From contig NZ_VZIZ01000014.1 in assembly GCF_009812035.1 (NCBI RefSeq), positions 1-64,000 on the forward strand: a DNA stretch of 64,000 nucleotides, given 5' to 3'. Made by a program: the position numbers and the translations under genes. Shown one piece after another: positions 17,785-25,327 of the stretch. Position 1 is the first letter of the stretch. Each line of letters starts with the position of its first letter. The notes beneath the pieces were generated by a model, which saw only the letters and a program-made list of their open reading frames with translations, had not been told where the DNA came from and searched no databases. Origin of the DNA: Psychrobacter nivimaris. Its GTDB lineage: Bacteria > Pseudomonadota > Gammaproteobacteria > Pseudomonadales > Moraxellaceae.

Positions 17785-18396
17785 TTAAAACGCTGGCTGA
17801 CGTTTAGGTACCGCACCCAAAAATTCATTACGGGCTTGATTGTCGTGTTGATATTCACCAAGCATCGCGGTACTACGCGTGGTTGAATGTTGTTTGCTAA
17901 CACCGCGCATCATCATACACATATGCGATGCATCCATAACTACCGCCACGCCGCGGCAGCCAGTAACATCCATGATGGTTTGTGCAATCTGTTCACTCAG
18001 GTTTTCTTGTATTTGTAGACGACGGGCAAACATATCGACAATGCGGGCAAACTTCGATAGCCCCAGTACTTGACCATCAGGCAGGTAGCCAATATGAGCC
18101 ACACCATGGAACGGTAGCATATGATGCTCGCACAGTGAATAAAACTCAATGTTCTGTACCAGTACTAGCTCACGATTGGTCGATGGAAAAACCGCATCAT
18201 TGACCACCTCTTCAATGCTTTGATGATAGCCTTTGGTTAAGTGAGCAAAAGCCTTTGCCGCACGTACAGGCGTGTCTAATAAACCAGGACGATCTAAGTC
18301 TTCGCCAGTTGAACCAATCAGTTGGCGATAGGATTCGGTACTTTCTTTATAATCTGGGGTTATTATTGGGGTGTTACTCATAAGTTTGGCAGCCAT
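17785..18396 (-). CDS. folE: GTP cyclohydrolase I
   Basis: Converts GTP to 7,8-dihydroneopterin triphosphate, the first step of folate (and queuosine precursor) synthesis. The 203 residues match the FolE family: zinc ligands in [10 protein letters not shown] and a later Cys in [10 protein letters not shown], plus [18 protein letters not shown] and [13 protein letters not shown]. The start could be the ATG at 18396 or the one at 18381 (MSNTP); neither has a clear ribosome site. It is divergent from fabI with a 430-bp spacer. Confidence 0.95.
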   Translation of the reverse strand: MAAKLMSNTPIITPDYKESTESYRQLIGSTGEDLDRPGLLDTPVRAAKAFAHLTKGYHQSIEEVVNDAVFPSTNRELVLVQNIEFYSLCEHHMLPFHGVAHIGYLPDGQVLGLSKFARIVDMFARRLQIQENLSEQIAQTIMDVTGCRGVAVVMDASHMCMMMRGVSKQHSTTRSTAMLGEYQHDNQARNEFLGAVPKRQPAF

Positions 18397-18826
18397 CCAA
18401 AATGTGGGTGTAGCTTAACGTTGAATCCTATCATGTCAGGATTCTTATAAAATTGTGCAAGCTGGGAAGGGCTGTGATTATACTCGAAATCTGCTGAACT
18501 TCATACTGCTGTAGCAAGCAGTTGAGTGTTTAATCTGTTCAGAGTCGTCAGACAAATCAATAGGGTCATAACTATAACGGTGTATACCGTTTAGAACGTT
18601 TATATAAAGACCGTTATGGATGGCAGATATCTGATTGGTTTACTAAATGAGAGGTTAATACAACGTTAATGAGAGTCGACAAGTACAGTTTACGACTGTT
18701 TACTTAAACTAATTCGTGTATAATAAGTCATCTTTTGATTTGCATCATTTCATGACGCGTCACTTTCTGATTACTCTAAATAAACCTATACTCTAAATCA
18801 TCTCGATTGATTCAAAAGGAAATCTT
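18397..18826. promoter_or_regulatory. Divergent folE/fabI spacer with palindrome and putative fabI -10
   Basis: This 430-bp spacer contains no convincing gene. AACGGT at 18576-18581 and ACCGTT at 18586-18591 form an operator-like palindrome, and a further ACCGTTAT half-site lies near 18608. A TATAAT at 18719-18724, about 100 bp upstream of fabI, is the best -10 candidate. The matching -35 is weak (TTTACT with a short spacer). Confidence 0.4.
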
Positions 18827-19636
18827 ATGCTATTGCAAGGACAACGATTTGTCGTAACTGGCATCGCAAGTAAACTCTCTATCGCTTGGGCTATTGCAGA
18901 AGCGCTACACCGCGAAGGCGCCTCACTGATCCTGACTTATCCGAATGATAAAATCAAAAAGCGTGTGGACATGGCTGCCGAACAGTTCGAAGCGGATTTG
19001 GTGCTAGAGTGTGATGTCGCCTCTGATGAGTCGATTGCTGCTTGTTTTGAGCAAGTAACCGCCCATTGGGGTGATGGTATTGATGGTGTGGTACACGCCA
19101 TTGGTTTTGCCCCAATGGATCAGCTCGATGGTGACTTTGTCAATGCTACCACGCGTGAAGGCAGCCACATAGCACATGATATTTCTAGCTACAGCTTTGT
19201 GGCATTGGCAAAAGCAGCTCGTGAGTTGCTTGCAATGCGTCATGGTTCTATGCTGACATTAACTTATGAAGGCAGTATCTCAGTATTGCCAAACTACAAT
19301 GTCATGGGTATGGCAAAAGCCAGTTTAGAAGCCAGTGTTCGTTATTTAGCGACTTCTATGGGCGGCGAAGGTATCCGTGTCAATGCGATATCTGCAGGTC
19401 CTATCCGCACGCTAGCGGCTAGTGGTATCAAATCTTTCCGTAAAATGCTCGATATCAGCGAAAAAATTGCGCCATTACAACGCAATATCACACAGACAGA
19501 AGTAGGTAACGCTGCGTTATTCTTATTGTCGCCGTGGGCATCTGGTATCACAGGTGAGATTATGTTCGTTGATGCGGGTTTCAATACAGTTGCTATCAGC
19601 GAGCAGTTGATGATGCTTGATGAACCAGCACAGTAA
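18827..19636 (+). CDS. fabI: Enoyl-[acyl-carrier-protein] reductase (NADH)
   Basis: Catalyses the last reduction of each fatty-acid elongation cycle; a short-chain dehydrogenase-fold enzyme. The 269 residues have the modified cofactor site [19 protein letters not shown] and the FabI catalytic Y-x6-[26 protein letters not shown] and the substrate loop that follows are typical. AAGGA stands 9 nt before the ATG. It is transcribed alone and ends at a 32-bp palindromic terminator. Confidence 0.95.
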   Translation: MLLQGQRFVVTGIASKLSIAWAIAEALHREGASLILTYPNDKIKKRVDMAAEQFEADLVLECDVASDESIAACFEQVTAHWGDGIDGVVHAIGFAPMDQLDGDFVNATTREGSHIAHDISSYSFVALAKAARELLAMRHGSMLTLTYEGSISVLPNYNVMGMAKASLEASVRYLATSMGGEGIRVNAISAGPIRTLAASGIKSFRKMLDISEKIAPLQRNITQTEVGNAALFLLSPWASGITGEIMFVDAGFNTVAISEQLMMLDEPAQ

Positions 19637-19661
19637 TTGTTATAGATGATTCGTTTGATAA

Positions 19662-19693
19662 TAGAAAAGACAGCCAATTGGCTGTCTTTTCTA
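19662..19693. terminator. Palindromic terminator after fabI
   Basis: A perfect 32-bp palindrome (arms 19662-19677 and 19678-19693) with AAAAGACAGCC and its complement ends in TTTTCTA. Confidence 0.88.
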
Positions 19694-19770
19694 GTTATAC
19701 TATGAGTCTTTTTGGCTACGTGCTTTTTTAGCAATGCGGCTTTTTAGCTACGTGCCTTTGGACGAGGGAT

Positions 19771-20466
19771 ATGATAACCAAGTTACCAAAGTGGATACTA
19801 TGGGGCGGGGCAGTATTGGCATTTAGTGCTGGTTGCGTGAATACGACGGCGTTAATGGGGTTTGCCAATTTATCAGTGTCGCACGTCACGGGCAATGTGA
19901 GTTTGTTTGCAGCGGCAATCGCTCATTCAGACGCGCGTAGTATTTTATATATTGGTACCTTGTTGCTGTCCTTTTTGGCAGGGGCTATACTAAGCGGCTT
20001 TGTCATTGGACAGACATCATTGAAACTCGGTCGTCGTTATGGACGAGCGCTATATCTAGAAGCAGCACTACTGTTGGTGAGTTATTGGTTATATCAGCAG
20101 CATGACTATCTCGGACAATTGGCAGCAGCGATGGCCTGCGGATTACAAAACGCGATGGTAGCCACTTATAGTGGAGCAGTTATTCGCACAACTCATTTGA
20201 CAGGACTGACATCCGATATGGGTGCAGCAATCGGTAACTGGCTTGCGGGTCGCTCCATTAGTAAGCCGACATTGGGCTTTCAAGCCATTATTTGGTATTG
20301 CTTCTGCGGTGGCAGTACAGTGGGGGCTTTTTTGTTTGCCAAAGTTAGCTATGATGCGCTGCTTGTACCCATCGCAATCGTTCTAACAGCAGCATTTATA
20401 TATAACTATGTCTCAGATCATCTGCCAGAGGTGAGAGAACCAAAAAAAGATAGGCGCTTATCATAG
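19771..20466 (+). CDS. DUF1275 (YoaK-type) membrane protein
   Basis: Family of unknown function with six predicted transmembrane helices in the inner membrane. The 231 residues start with a hydrophobic helix (WILWGGAVLAFSAGCVNTTAL) and contain the family's SVSHVTGN and GLQNAMVATYSGAVIRTTHLTG segments, which identify it. GAGGG lies 4 nt before the ATG, closer than usual. Its last codons overlap a hairpin that ends transcription of the minus-strand small gene downstream. Confidence 0.85.
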   Translation: MITKLPKWILWGGAVLAFSAGCVNTTALMGFANLSVSHVTGNVSLFAAAIAHSDARSILYIGTLLLSFLAGAILSGFVIGQTSLKLGRRYGRALYLEAALLLVSYWLYQQHDYLGQLAAAMACGLQNAMVATYSGAVIRTTHLTGLTSDMGAAIGNWLAGRSISKPTLGFQAIIWYCFCGGSTVGAFLFAKVSYDALLVPIAIVLTAAFIYNYVSDHLPEVREPKKDRRLS

Positions 20467-20481
20467 TGATAAACGCCTATC
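20441..20481 (-). terminator. Terminator of the minus-strand small gene, inside the DUF1275 coding end
   Basis: GATAGGCG-x-TTATCA (20449-20463) pairs with TGATAA-x-CGCCTATC (20467-20481), a 15-position stem with one mismatch and a 3-nt loop. On the minus strand it is followed by seven T (the A-run at 20442-20448). On the plus strand no T-run follows. It therefore serves the gene at 20561-20713 although it overlaps the last codons and stop of the DUF1275 gene. Confidence 0.8.
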
Positions 20482-20560
20482 GTGCCTATTATTAACTGTA
20501 TTGGTTTTTTGCATGTTTATTTAGGTGTAGAATAGCGAGCTATCAAAACATGCTTTGGTC

Positions 20561-20713
20561 TTATTCTTTATGATCTTCGTGCTCATGCATCCCTTGCATC
20601 ATATCGAGCATAGAGTCGTCAGTACGTTGTTGATCTTCTTTGGCTAGGCCATCTTGATTGATGTCTTTTGGTGCCATTTTGGTCGTTGAGTCCGTTTTAT
20701 TTGCGTTTGTCAT
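20561..20713 (-). CDS. Small acidic protein of unknown function (50 residues)
   Basis: Not recognised. The reading frame starts MTNANKTDSTTKMAPK and ends HEHEDHKE with a TAA. It is polar, with no membrane helix. The Met/His-rich C-terminal third (MLDMMQGMHEHEDH) could bind metal or be a helix; that is speculation. Support for a real gene: GGAG 6 nt before the ATG, normal Psychrobacter-like codon choice, and a strong terminator 80 bp downstream in the right direction. No homologue can be named. Confidence 0.7.
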   Translation of the reverse strand: MTNANKTDSTTKMAPKDINQDGLAKEDQQRTDDSMLDMMQGMHEHEDHKE

Positions 20714-21122
20714 AAAGTACTCCAGTGTTTTTATTTACTTCTTAATAGAGATGTTTTAATTAAATCTTTATTCGTTGACGCTCGTATTTATTAGCGCTTG
20801 GCTTTTATTTAACTTACCTAGTATGCAATGTGGTCATAGTCTTGTACATATACAGAGTACACTTGTTTAGTGACTATGTGTAACTGATGCTGCACTTAAC
20901 GATGCAACTAATAATGAAGCCAGTTACATGGCTAATGACGAAGTTTACGAATTACTAGCATAAGTTGTAAAAAGACGAGTTTCGACGTATATATTTTAAG
21001 TGATATTTGTAGATAATTAGATTTACCTCAGTGGTCATGTGTATTATCAAAATACACTAACCGACAATTTATGTTTTATTTTTAGGTTTCTTACACCGTC
21101 TTTGATTCAATAAGGACATTCT
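20714..21122. other. 409-bp spacer with several inverted repeats
   Basis: No gene is seen. CATAGTC (20835-20841) pairs with GACTATG (20872-20878) and encloses TGTAC/GTACA. TGTAACTG (20879-20886) pairs with CAGTTACA (20921-20928). GTGTATT (21039-21045) pairs with AATACAC (21051-21057) and could be an operator for the downstream transporter. Confidence 0.45.
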
Positions 21123-22548
21123 ATGTCAGAGCAAAAGCTAGATAGCCATCTTCCTAATGATGGTAATGAATATTTATTTACTTACTGATACCTTCCCAAA
21201 AGGTACAGGAAAAGGGTTAATTGTGGTCGCTATTGCCGCGATTATTGCGTTGATTATTTATAATGTGTTGCCGTTCGATATCAATGCTAATAAAGGTCTC
21301 GCAGTCCTGTTTTTCATTGGGGTGCTTTGGCTTACAGAAGCTGTGCACGTCACCATAACAGCGCTACTTGTCGTAGTAATCGGTGCCTTGGTTGGCATAC
21401 CAGACTTCGATGCTGAAATCGGTCTGCAAAGCTTTGCCAATCCTACTATTTATCTGTTCTTTGGTGGTTTTGCTTTGGCAGCAGCATTGCATGTGCAGCA
21501 GCTAGACAAAAAGATCGCACTAAAGATTCTATCGATGTCTGGTGGCAAACTGAGTACAGCTGTATTTTTGATATTTGGTGTGACGGCATTTTTATCGATG
21601 TGGATATCAAATACCGCTACGGCTGCGATGATGCTCCCGTTGGCACTCGGTATCTTGACGCAAGTTGATCGTGAAAAAGACCGCGGTACGTTTGTCTTTG
21701 TACTATTAGGTATTGCTTATTCAGCAAGTCTGGGTGGTTTGGGTACGATTGTTGGTTCGCCGCCCAATGCCATTGCTGCAAAAGCACTCGATATTGCCTT
21801 TGTAGACTGGATGAAGTTTGGTATTCCAATGATGTTGGTACTGTTACCATTATTGTTGGGTGCGATGTATGTGTTCCTAAAGCCGAACCTAAATCGTACT
21901 ATTGTCCTCGTTGATGATGCGCCGATTGCTTGGAACAAGCCACGTATCGTCACTATCATCGTCTTTATCGTTACGGCATTGAGCTGGATATTCTCCAAAA
22001 AGATCGGAGCAGCTTTAGATATCACGGATACTGATGCTATCGTTGCACTAACAGCAGCGGCAGCAGTAGTGAGCTTAGGGCTAGTGTCTTGGAAGCAAGT
22101 ATCAGACAATACGGATTGGGGTGTGCTCATGCTTTTCGGTGGTGGTATTGCGCTATCGACAATTCTGAAAGTATCTGGGGCGTCTTTGGTACTAGGGGAA
22201 ACTGTAGCAACTGCGCTGTCTTCTGCACCACTTATCATTGTGATGATGGCAGTCTCAGCATTTATTATTTTCTTGACAGAATTTGCTTCCAATACTGCCT
22301 CGGCAGCATTGTTAGTGCCTGTATTTGCCGCTATTGCAGAGCAGATGGGTTTGCCACATGAGGTGCTCGTATTGGTCATCGGTATTGGTGCATCGTGTGC
22401 GTTTATGTTGCCAGTTGCCACACCGCCAAATGCTATTGTGTTTGGTACAGGTTTGATCAAGCAAACAGAAATGATTCGTACAGGTATCATATTAAACATC
22501 ATTGCTACTATCGTTATCGGGCTATGGGCGTACTTTTTCTTGATATAA
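21123..22548 (+). pseudogene. DASS/SLC13-type anion transporter with frameshifted N-terminus
   Basis: Predicted inner-membrane Na+/dicarboxylate or related anion symporter. The main frame (from ATG 21157, 463 residues) has 10 or more helices and the two DASS signature regions: SNTATAAMMLP and SPPNAIAAKAL in the first half, SNTASAALLVPVF and ATPPNAIVFGTG in the second. The only good ribosome site (AAGGA) precedes an ATG at 21123 in another frame. That frame, MSEQKLDSHLPNDGNEYLFTY, stops after 21 codons. Removing one copy of the repeated TTTA near 21173-21180 would join it in frame to LTDTFPKG. So a 4-bp duplication has probably disrupted the native start, or expression depends on re-initiation at 21157 or 21166. 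The transporter body is intact. Confidence 0.75.
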
Positions 22549-22594
22549 TCAAGTAGTCATTACAATCCTAGTCATATCTGCTTAGTATAAATGA

Positions 22595-22634
22595 AACCCC
22601 AATGTTCAAGACAAATTGAACGTTGGGGTTTTTT
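22595..22634 (+). terminator. Intrinsic terminator after the DASS transporter
   Basis: The 15-bp stem 22595-22609 / 22616-22630 (AACCCCAA... with ...TTGGGGTT, one G-T pair) has a 6-nt loop and is followed by a T-run. Confidence 0.9.
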
Positions 22635-22706
22635 ATCGCTTATCATACGAGCTAGCGGTATAGAATGTTTATTATTAACGTCATCTTATTAAATGGATTT
22701 GATCAC

Positions 22707-23705
22707 ATGACACAGTACTTATTAAAAGCAACTGTTCTGATATTACTAGGCGCAATTGCTGTGGTAATAGTATTTATAGCAAAATATTGGGCACCTGATC
22801 GTACCGTCGCTGAGTTAACACAATGGCAACTACCCAACAGCGAATTTATAGACATACAAGGTATGCAGGTGCATGTAGTGCAGTCAGCTAATTGTCATAC
22901 ACACCGTGGCGATGCAGCCGAAAAAAACCGACCCGAAACAATCGTTTTATTGCATGGTACATCGGCAAGTTTGCATACATGGGAAGGTTGGACTAAGGCG
23001 CTGTCTGATCAATACTGTGTCGTGAGCATGGATTTGCCAGGGTTTGGTTTGACAGGTCCTTATGTGGACGAGAGCACGCAATATAGTAGCGAAAATTATG
23101 CGGCGTTTGTCATTGAAGTACTTAATCATTTGAAGCTGGACCGTGTCACGCTAGCTGGTAATTCATTAGGAGGTAAGGTAGCGTGGCGCACCGCCGCTTT
23201 GTATCCTGAGCGTGTCAACCGATTGATATTGGTAGACTCAGTTGGTTATCCAGCAACCCCAAAACATGTTCCTATTGGTTTTAAACTTGCTAAATATCCA
23301 ATGATGTCACCAATTTTAAATCGTATCCTACCCAGAAGTGTTGTTGAGAAAAGCGTTTTAAGTGTGTATGCAGACAATAGTAAAGTAAACGATGCCTTGG
23401 TTGATAGATACTATGAATTGACCCTACGCAAAGGTAATCGTCAAGCATTAAGTCGTCGCCTAAATGAGACTGATGATGACAGTGATCAAGCTCAAATAAA
23501 GCAGCTGGACATACCGACTTTGATCTTATGGGGTGCAAAAGATGATCTTATTCCTGTAGGAAATGCCGCGTTATTTCATAGAGATATACGTAATAGTCAG
23601 CTTAAAATATTTGATAACTTAGGTCATGTACCGCACGAAGAAGATCCGTTAGCAACCGTTGACGTTGTAAAGCAGTTTTTAATTAGTGAGTCAGGAAATG
23701 GATAA
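22707..23705 (+). CDS. Membrane-anchored alpha/beta hydrolase
   Basis: Serine hydrolase, probably an esterase or lipase; substrate unknown. From the ATG at 22707 it has 332 residues. One N-terminal hydrophobic helix (LLKATVLILLGAIAVVIVFI) probably anchors it, with the catalytic domain on the periplasmic side. The domain has VLLHGTSASLHTW (oxyanion region), the nucleophile elbow GNSLGG, a distal acid in WGAKDDLIP and the catalytic His in LGHVPHEEDP. An upstream in-frame start at 22665 would spoil the anchor's short basic N-terminus. Its stop codon overlaps the start of the next gene. Confidence 0.85.
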   Translation: MTQYLLKATVLILLGAIAVVIVFIAKYWAPDRTVAELTQWQLPNSEFIDIQGMQVHVVQSANCHTHRGDAAEKNRPETIVLLHGTSASLHTWEGWTKALSDQYCVVSMDLPGFGLTGPYVDESTQYSSENYAAFVIEVLNHLKLDRVTLAGNSLGGKVAWRTAALYPERVNRLILVDSVGYPATPKHVPIGFKLAKYPMMSPILNRILPRSVVEKSVLSVYADNSKVNDALVDRYYELTLRKGNRQALSRRLNETDDDSDQAQIKQLDIPTLILWGAKDDLIPVGNAALFHRDIRNSQLKIFDNLGHVPHEEDPLATVDVVKQFLISESGNG

Positions 23706-24492
23706 CTTAGAAAAGAAACAGATAACAACCATCGCTGCGATTTCAGATATTCATAGTAATGTCTACGCCCTTGAAGCTGTGCTTACCGATATAAGATATC
23801 GAGATGTTGATCAGATTGTCAATCTGGGTGATATTTTATACGGGCCAATAGCGCCTCATGCTACCTATGAGCTATTAATGGCAAATCGAGATGATATTAT
23901 TACCATTAGAGGCAATCAGGATAGGCAGATTTATGAAGCCACTACGGCAGAAATTGCTAATAATCCAACCATGGGTTTTATTATCAAAGATCTCTCTAAA
24001 AAAGCGATTGAATGGATGCGGTCTTTGCCATTTGATTTTCATGTAAGTCAGGATGTATACCTCTGCCACGGTTCGCCGACCGATGATATGATATATTTAC
24101 TAGAGGATATCGAAACGGGTCAACCAGTAGTGCGTAATGATGCGACTATATTGGCGTTACTTGATGGTATTGATAATGATGTTATCTTATGTGGTCATAC
24201 ACACATCCCGCGTACAGTAGTACTGTCGTCAGGACAAACTATTGTGAATAGTGGTAGCGTTGGCTATCCAGCTTACGAAGACGATTTGCCTATTATTCAT
24301 AAGATGCAAACTTATTCGCCTTATGCTAATTATGCTCTTATCAAATGTATTGAGACTCAACAAGGTAAATATTGGCAAACTGAGCATGTCAGGGTCGCTT
24401 ATGACCATGAAGCAGCAGCAAATATGGCTCTAAGAAACGGACGTGAAGATTGGGCATTTGCATTGAAGACGGGTAGAGTGATTCCAGTATGA
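23698..24492 (+). CDS. Calcineurin-like metallophosphoesterase
   Basis: Two-metal phosphoesterase of the YfcE/MJ0936-like class; could act on phosphodiesters or nucleotides, target unknown. The 264 residues carry all motifs in order: ISDIHSN, LGDILYGP, GNQD (in place of GNHD), CHGSP and CGHTHIPR, then VNSGSVGYPAY. The ATG at 23698 overlaps the stop of the hydrolase gene (ATGGATAA), so translation is coupled. A GTG at 23686 is a less likely start. The coupling suggests a shared pathway with the hydrolase, but nothing shows which. Confidence 0.88.
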   Translation: MDNLEKKQITTIAAISDIHSNVYALEAVLTDIRYRDVDQIVNLGDILYGPIAPHATYELLMANRDDIITIRGNQDRQIYEATTAEIANNPTMGFIIKDLSKKAIEWMRSLPFDFHVSQDVYLCHGSPTDDMIYLLEDIETGQPVVRNDATILALLDGIDNDVILCGHTHIPRTVVLSSGQTIVNSGSVGYPAYEDDLPIIHKMQTYSPYANYALIKCIETQQGKYWQTEHVRVAYDHEAAANMALRNGREDWAFALKTGRVIPV

Positions 24493-24577
24493 CAGTACTT
24501 AAAAACGTTCTATCCTAGCAATGACAGCATTACCTTTAGATTAACTATGGGTTTTTATTTAATAGAGATTACGTAAA

Positions 24578-25168
24578 ATGCTAACACTATATATGGTTCA
24601 ATTGGGCGGCCGTCCTAAAGGCCGTCTGATTGAGCAACACGATATTTTCTTTGGTGCAGCCAGTCAAGTGAGTGACTTGATAGGAGATATCAATGAACAT
24701 TGGCCTGAGGTAAAAAATAAATGGCATATTGATTCGTATCGAGCGATTGCCAAAGTGGGTAGTTATGCCATTAAGTTAATTGAACCAAGTCAGCAATTAA
24801 AGGCTGCTGCTGACTTAAAGTTATTCTTTATCAATCTAGGTGGCTATCAGCAGGACAGTTTTGAAGAATTCCATTATAAGCTACTCATCGTTGCACCTAA
24901 CCAAGCTGACGCGATCAAACAAGCAAAAAAAAGTGACTTTTATAAGCAATCTACTTTTAAAGATAAAACGTCACCTTTCAATGCAGCTTCTCATATTGAT
25001 GATAAGTTTGCAGTAGATATAGATGACATATATAACGTAAATGATCTTATCTCCAATGTTCAGCTTTCGATTGAGCCTATTAGTGATACAGATGAGCTGA
25101 ATGCTAAAGAAGACAAAGAGTACGTCGGCTATCTAAGCATCAAGAATTTAAAGAAATTGGCGCTATAA
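24578..25168 (+). CDS. DUF1543 domain protein
   Basis: Function unknown. The 196 residues open with the family's MLTLYMVQLGGRPKGRLIEQHD segment and contain WHIDSYRAI and KLFFINLGGYQ, consistent with two DUF1543-like halves (about 1-60 and 80-140). It is soluble and probably cytoplasmic. The upstream ribosome site is weak (AGAG). It stands between the phosphoesterase and hrpA in the same direction, with spacers of 85 and 159 nt. Confidence 0.75.
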   Translation: MLTLYMVQLGGRPKGRLIEQHDIFFGAASQVSDLIGDINEHWPEVKNKWHIDSYRAIAKVGSYAIKLIEPSQQLKAAADLKLFFINLGGYQQDSFEEFHYKLLIVAPNQADAIKQAKKSDFYKQSTFKDKTSPFNAASHIDDKFAVDIDDIYNVNDLISNVQLSIEPISDTDELNAKEDKEYVGYLSIKNLKKLAL

Positions 25169-25311
25169 TAGATTTATCTAAATTTCATAAAAGTAACTCA
25201 ATACATGCTTGATTAAATAAACCTAATGGACAGCTTACGAGAGCAATCAGGACTCGACTAACTTGAATCATACCCCAATTACCCCCATAATCTAACCACT
25301 TCTACATAATA

Positions 25312-25323
25312 AATAGCCTAAGC
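25312..25323. repeat. Dispersed motif AATAGCCTAAGC, copy 1
   Basis: The motif lies 5-16 bp before the hrpA start codon, where a ribosome site would be expected. Other copies are at 30685, 49351 and 49417. Confidence 0.5.
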
Positions 25324-25327
25324 GAAT

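Noticed and set aside
19715-19755. Direct repeat GCTACGTGC at 19715 and 19747
   Set aside because: Nine bases, two copies only, in a short spacer; could easily be chance.
21717-22502. 261-codon minus-strand open frame opposite the DASS transporter
   Set aside because: It lies wholly antisense to a conserved membrane protein, is Ala/Ile/Thr/Asn-rich as a mirror of hydrophobic codons, and has no ribosome site.
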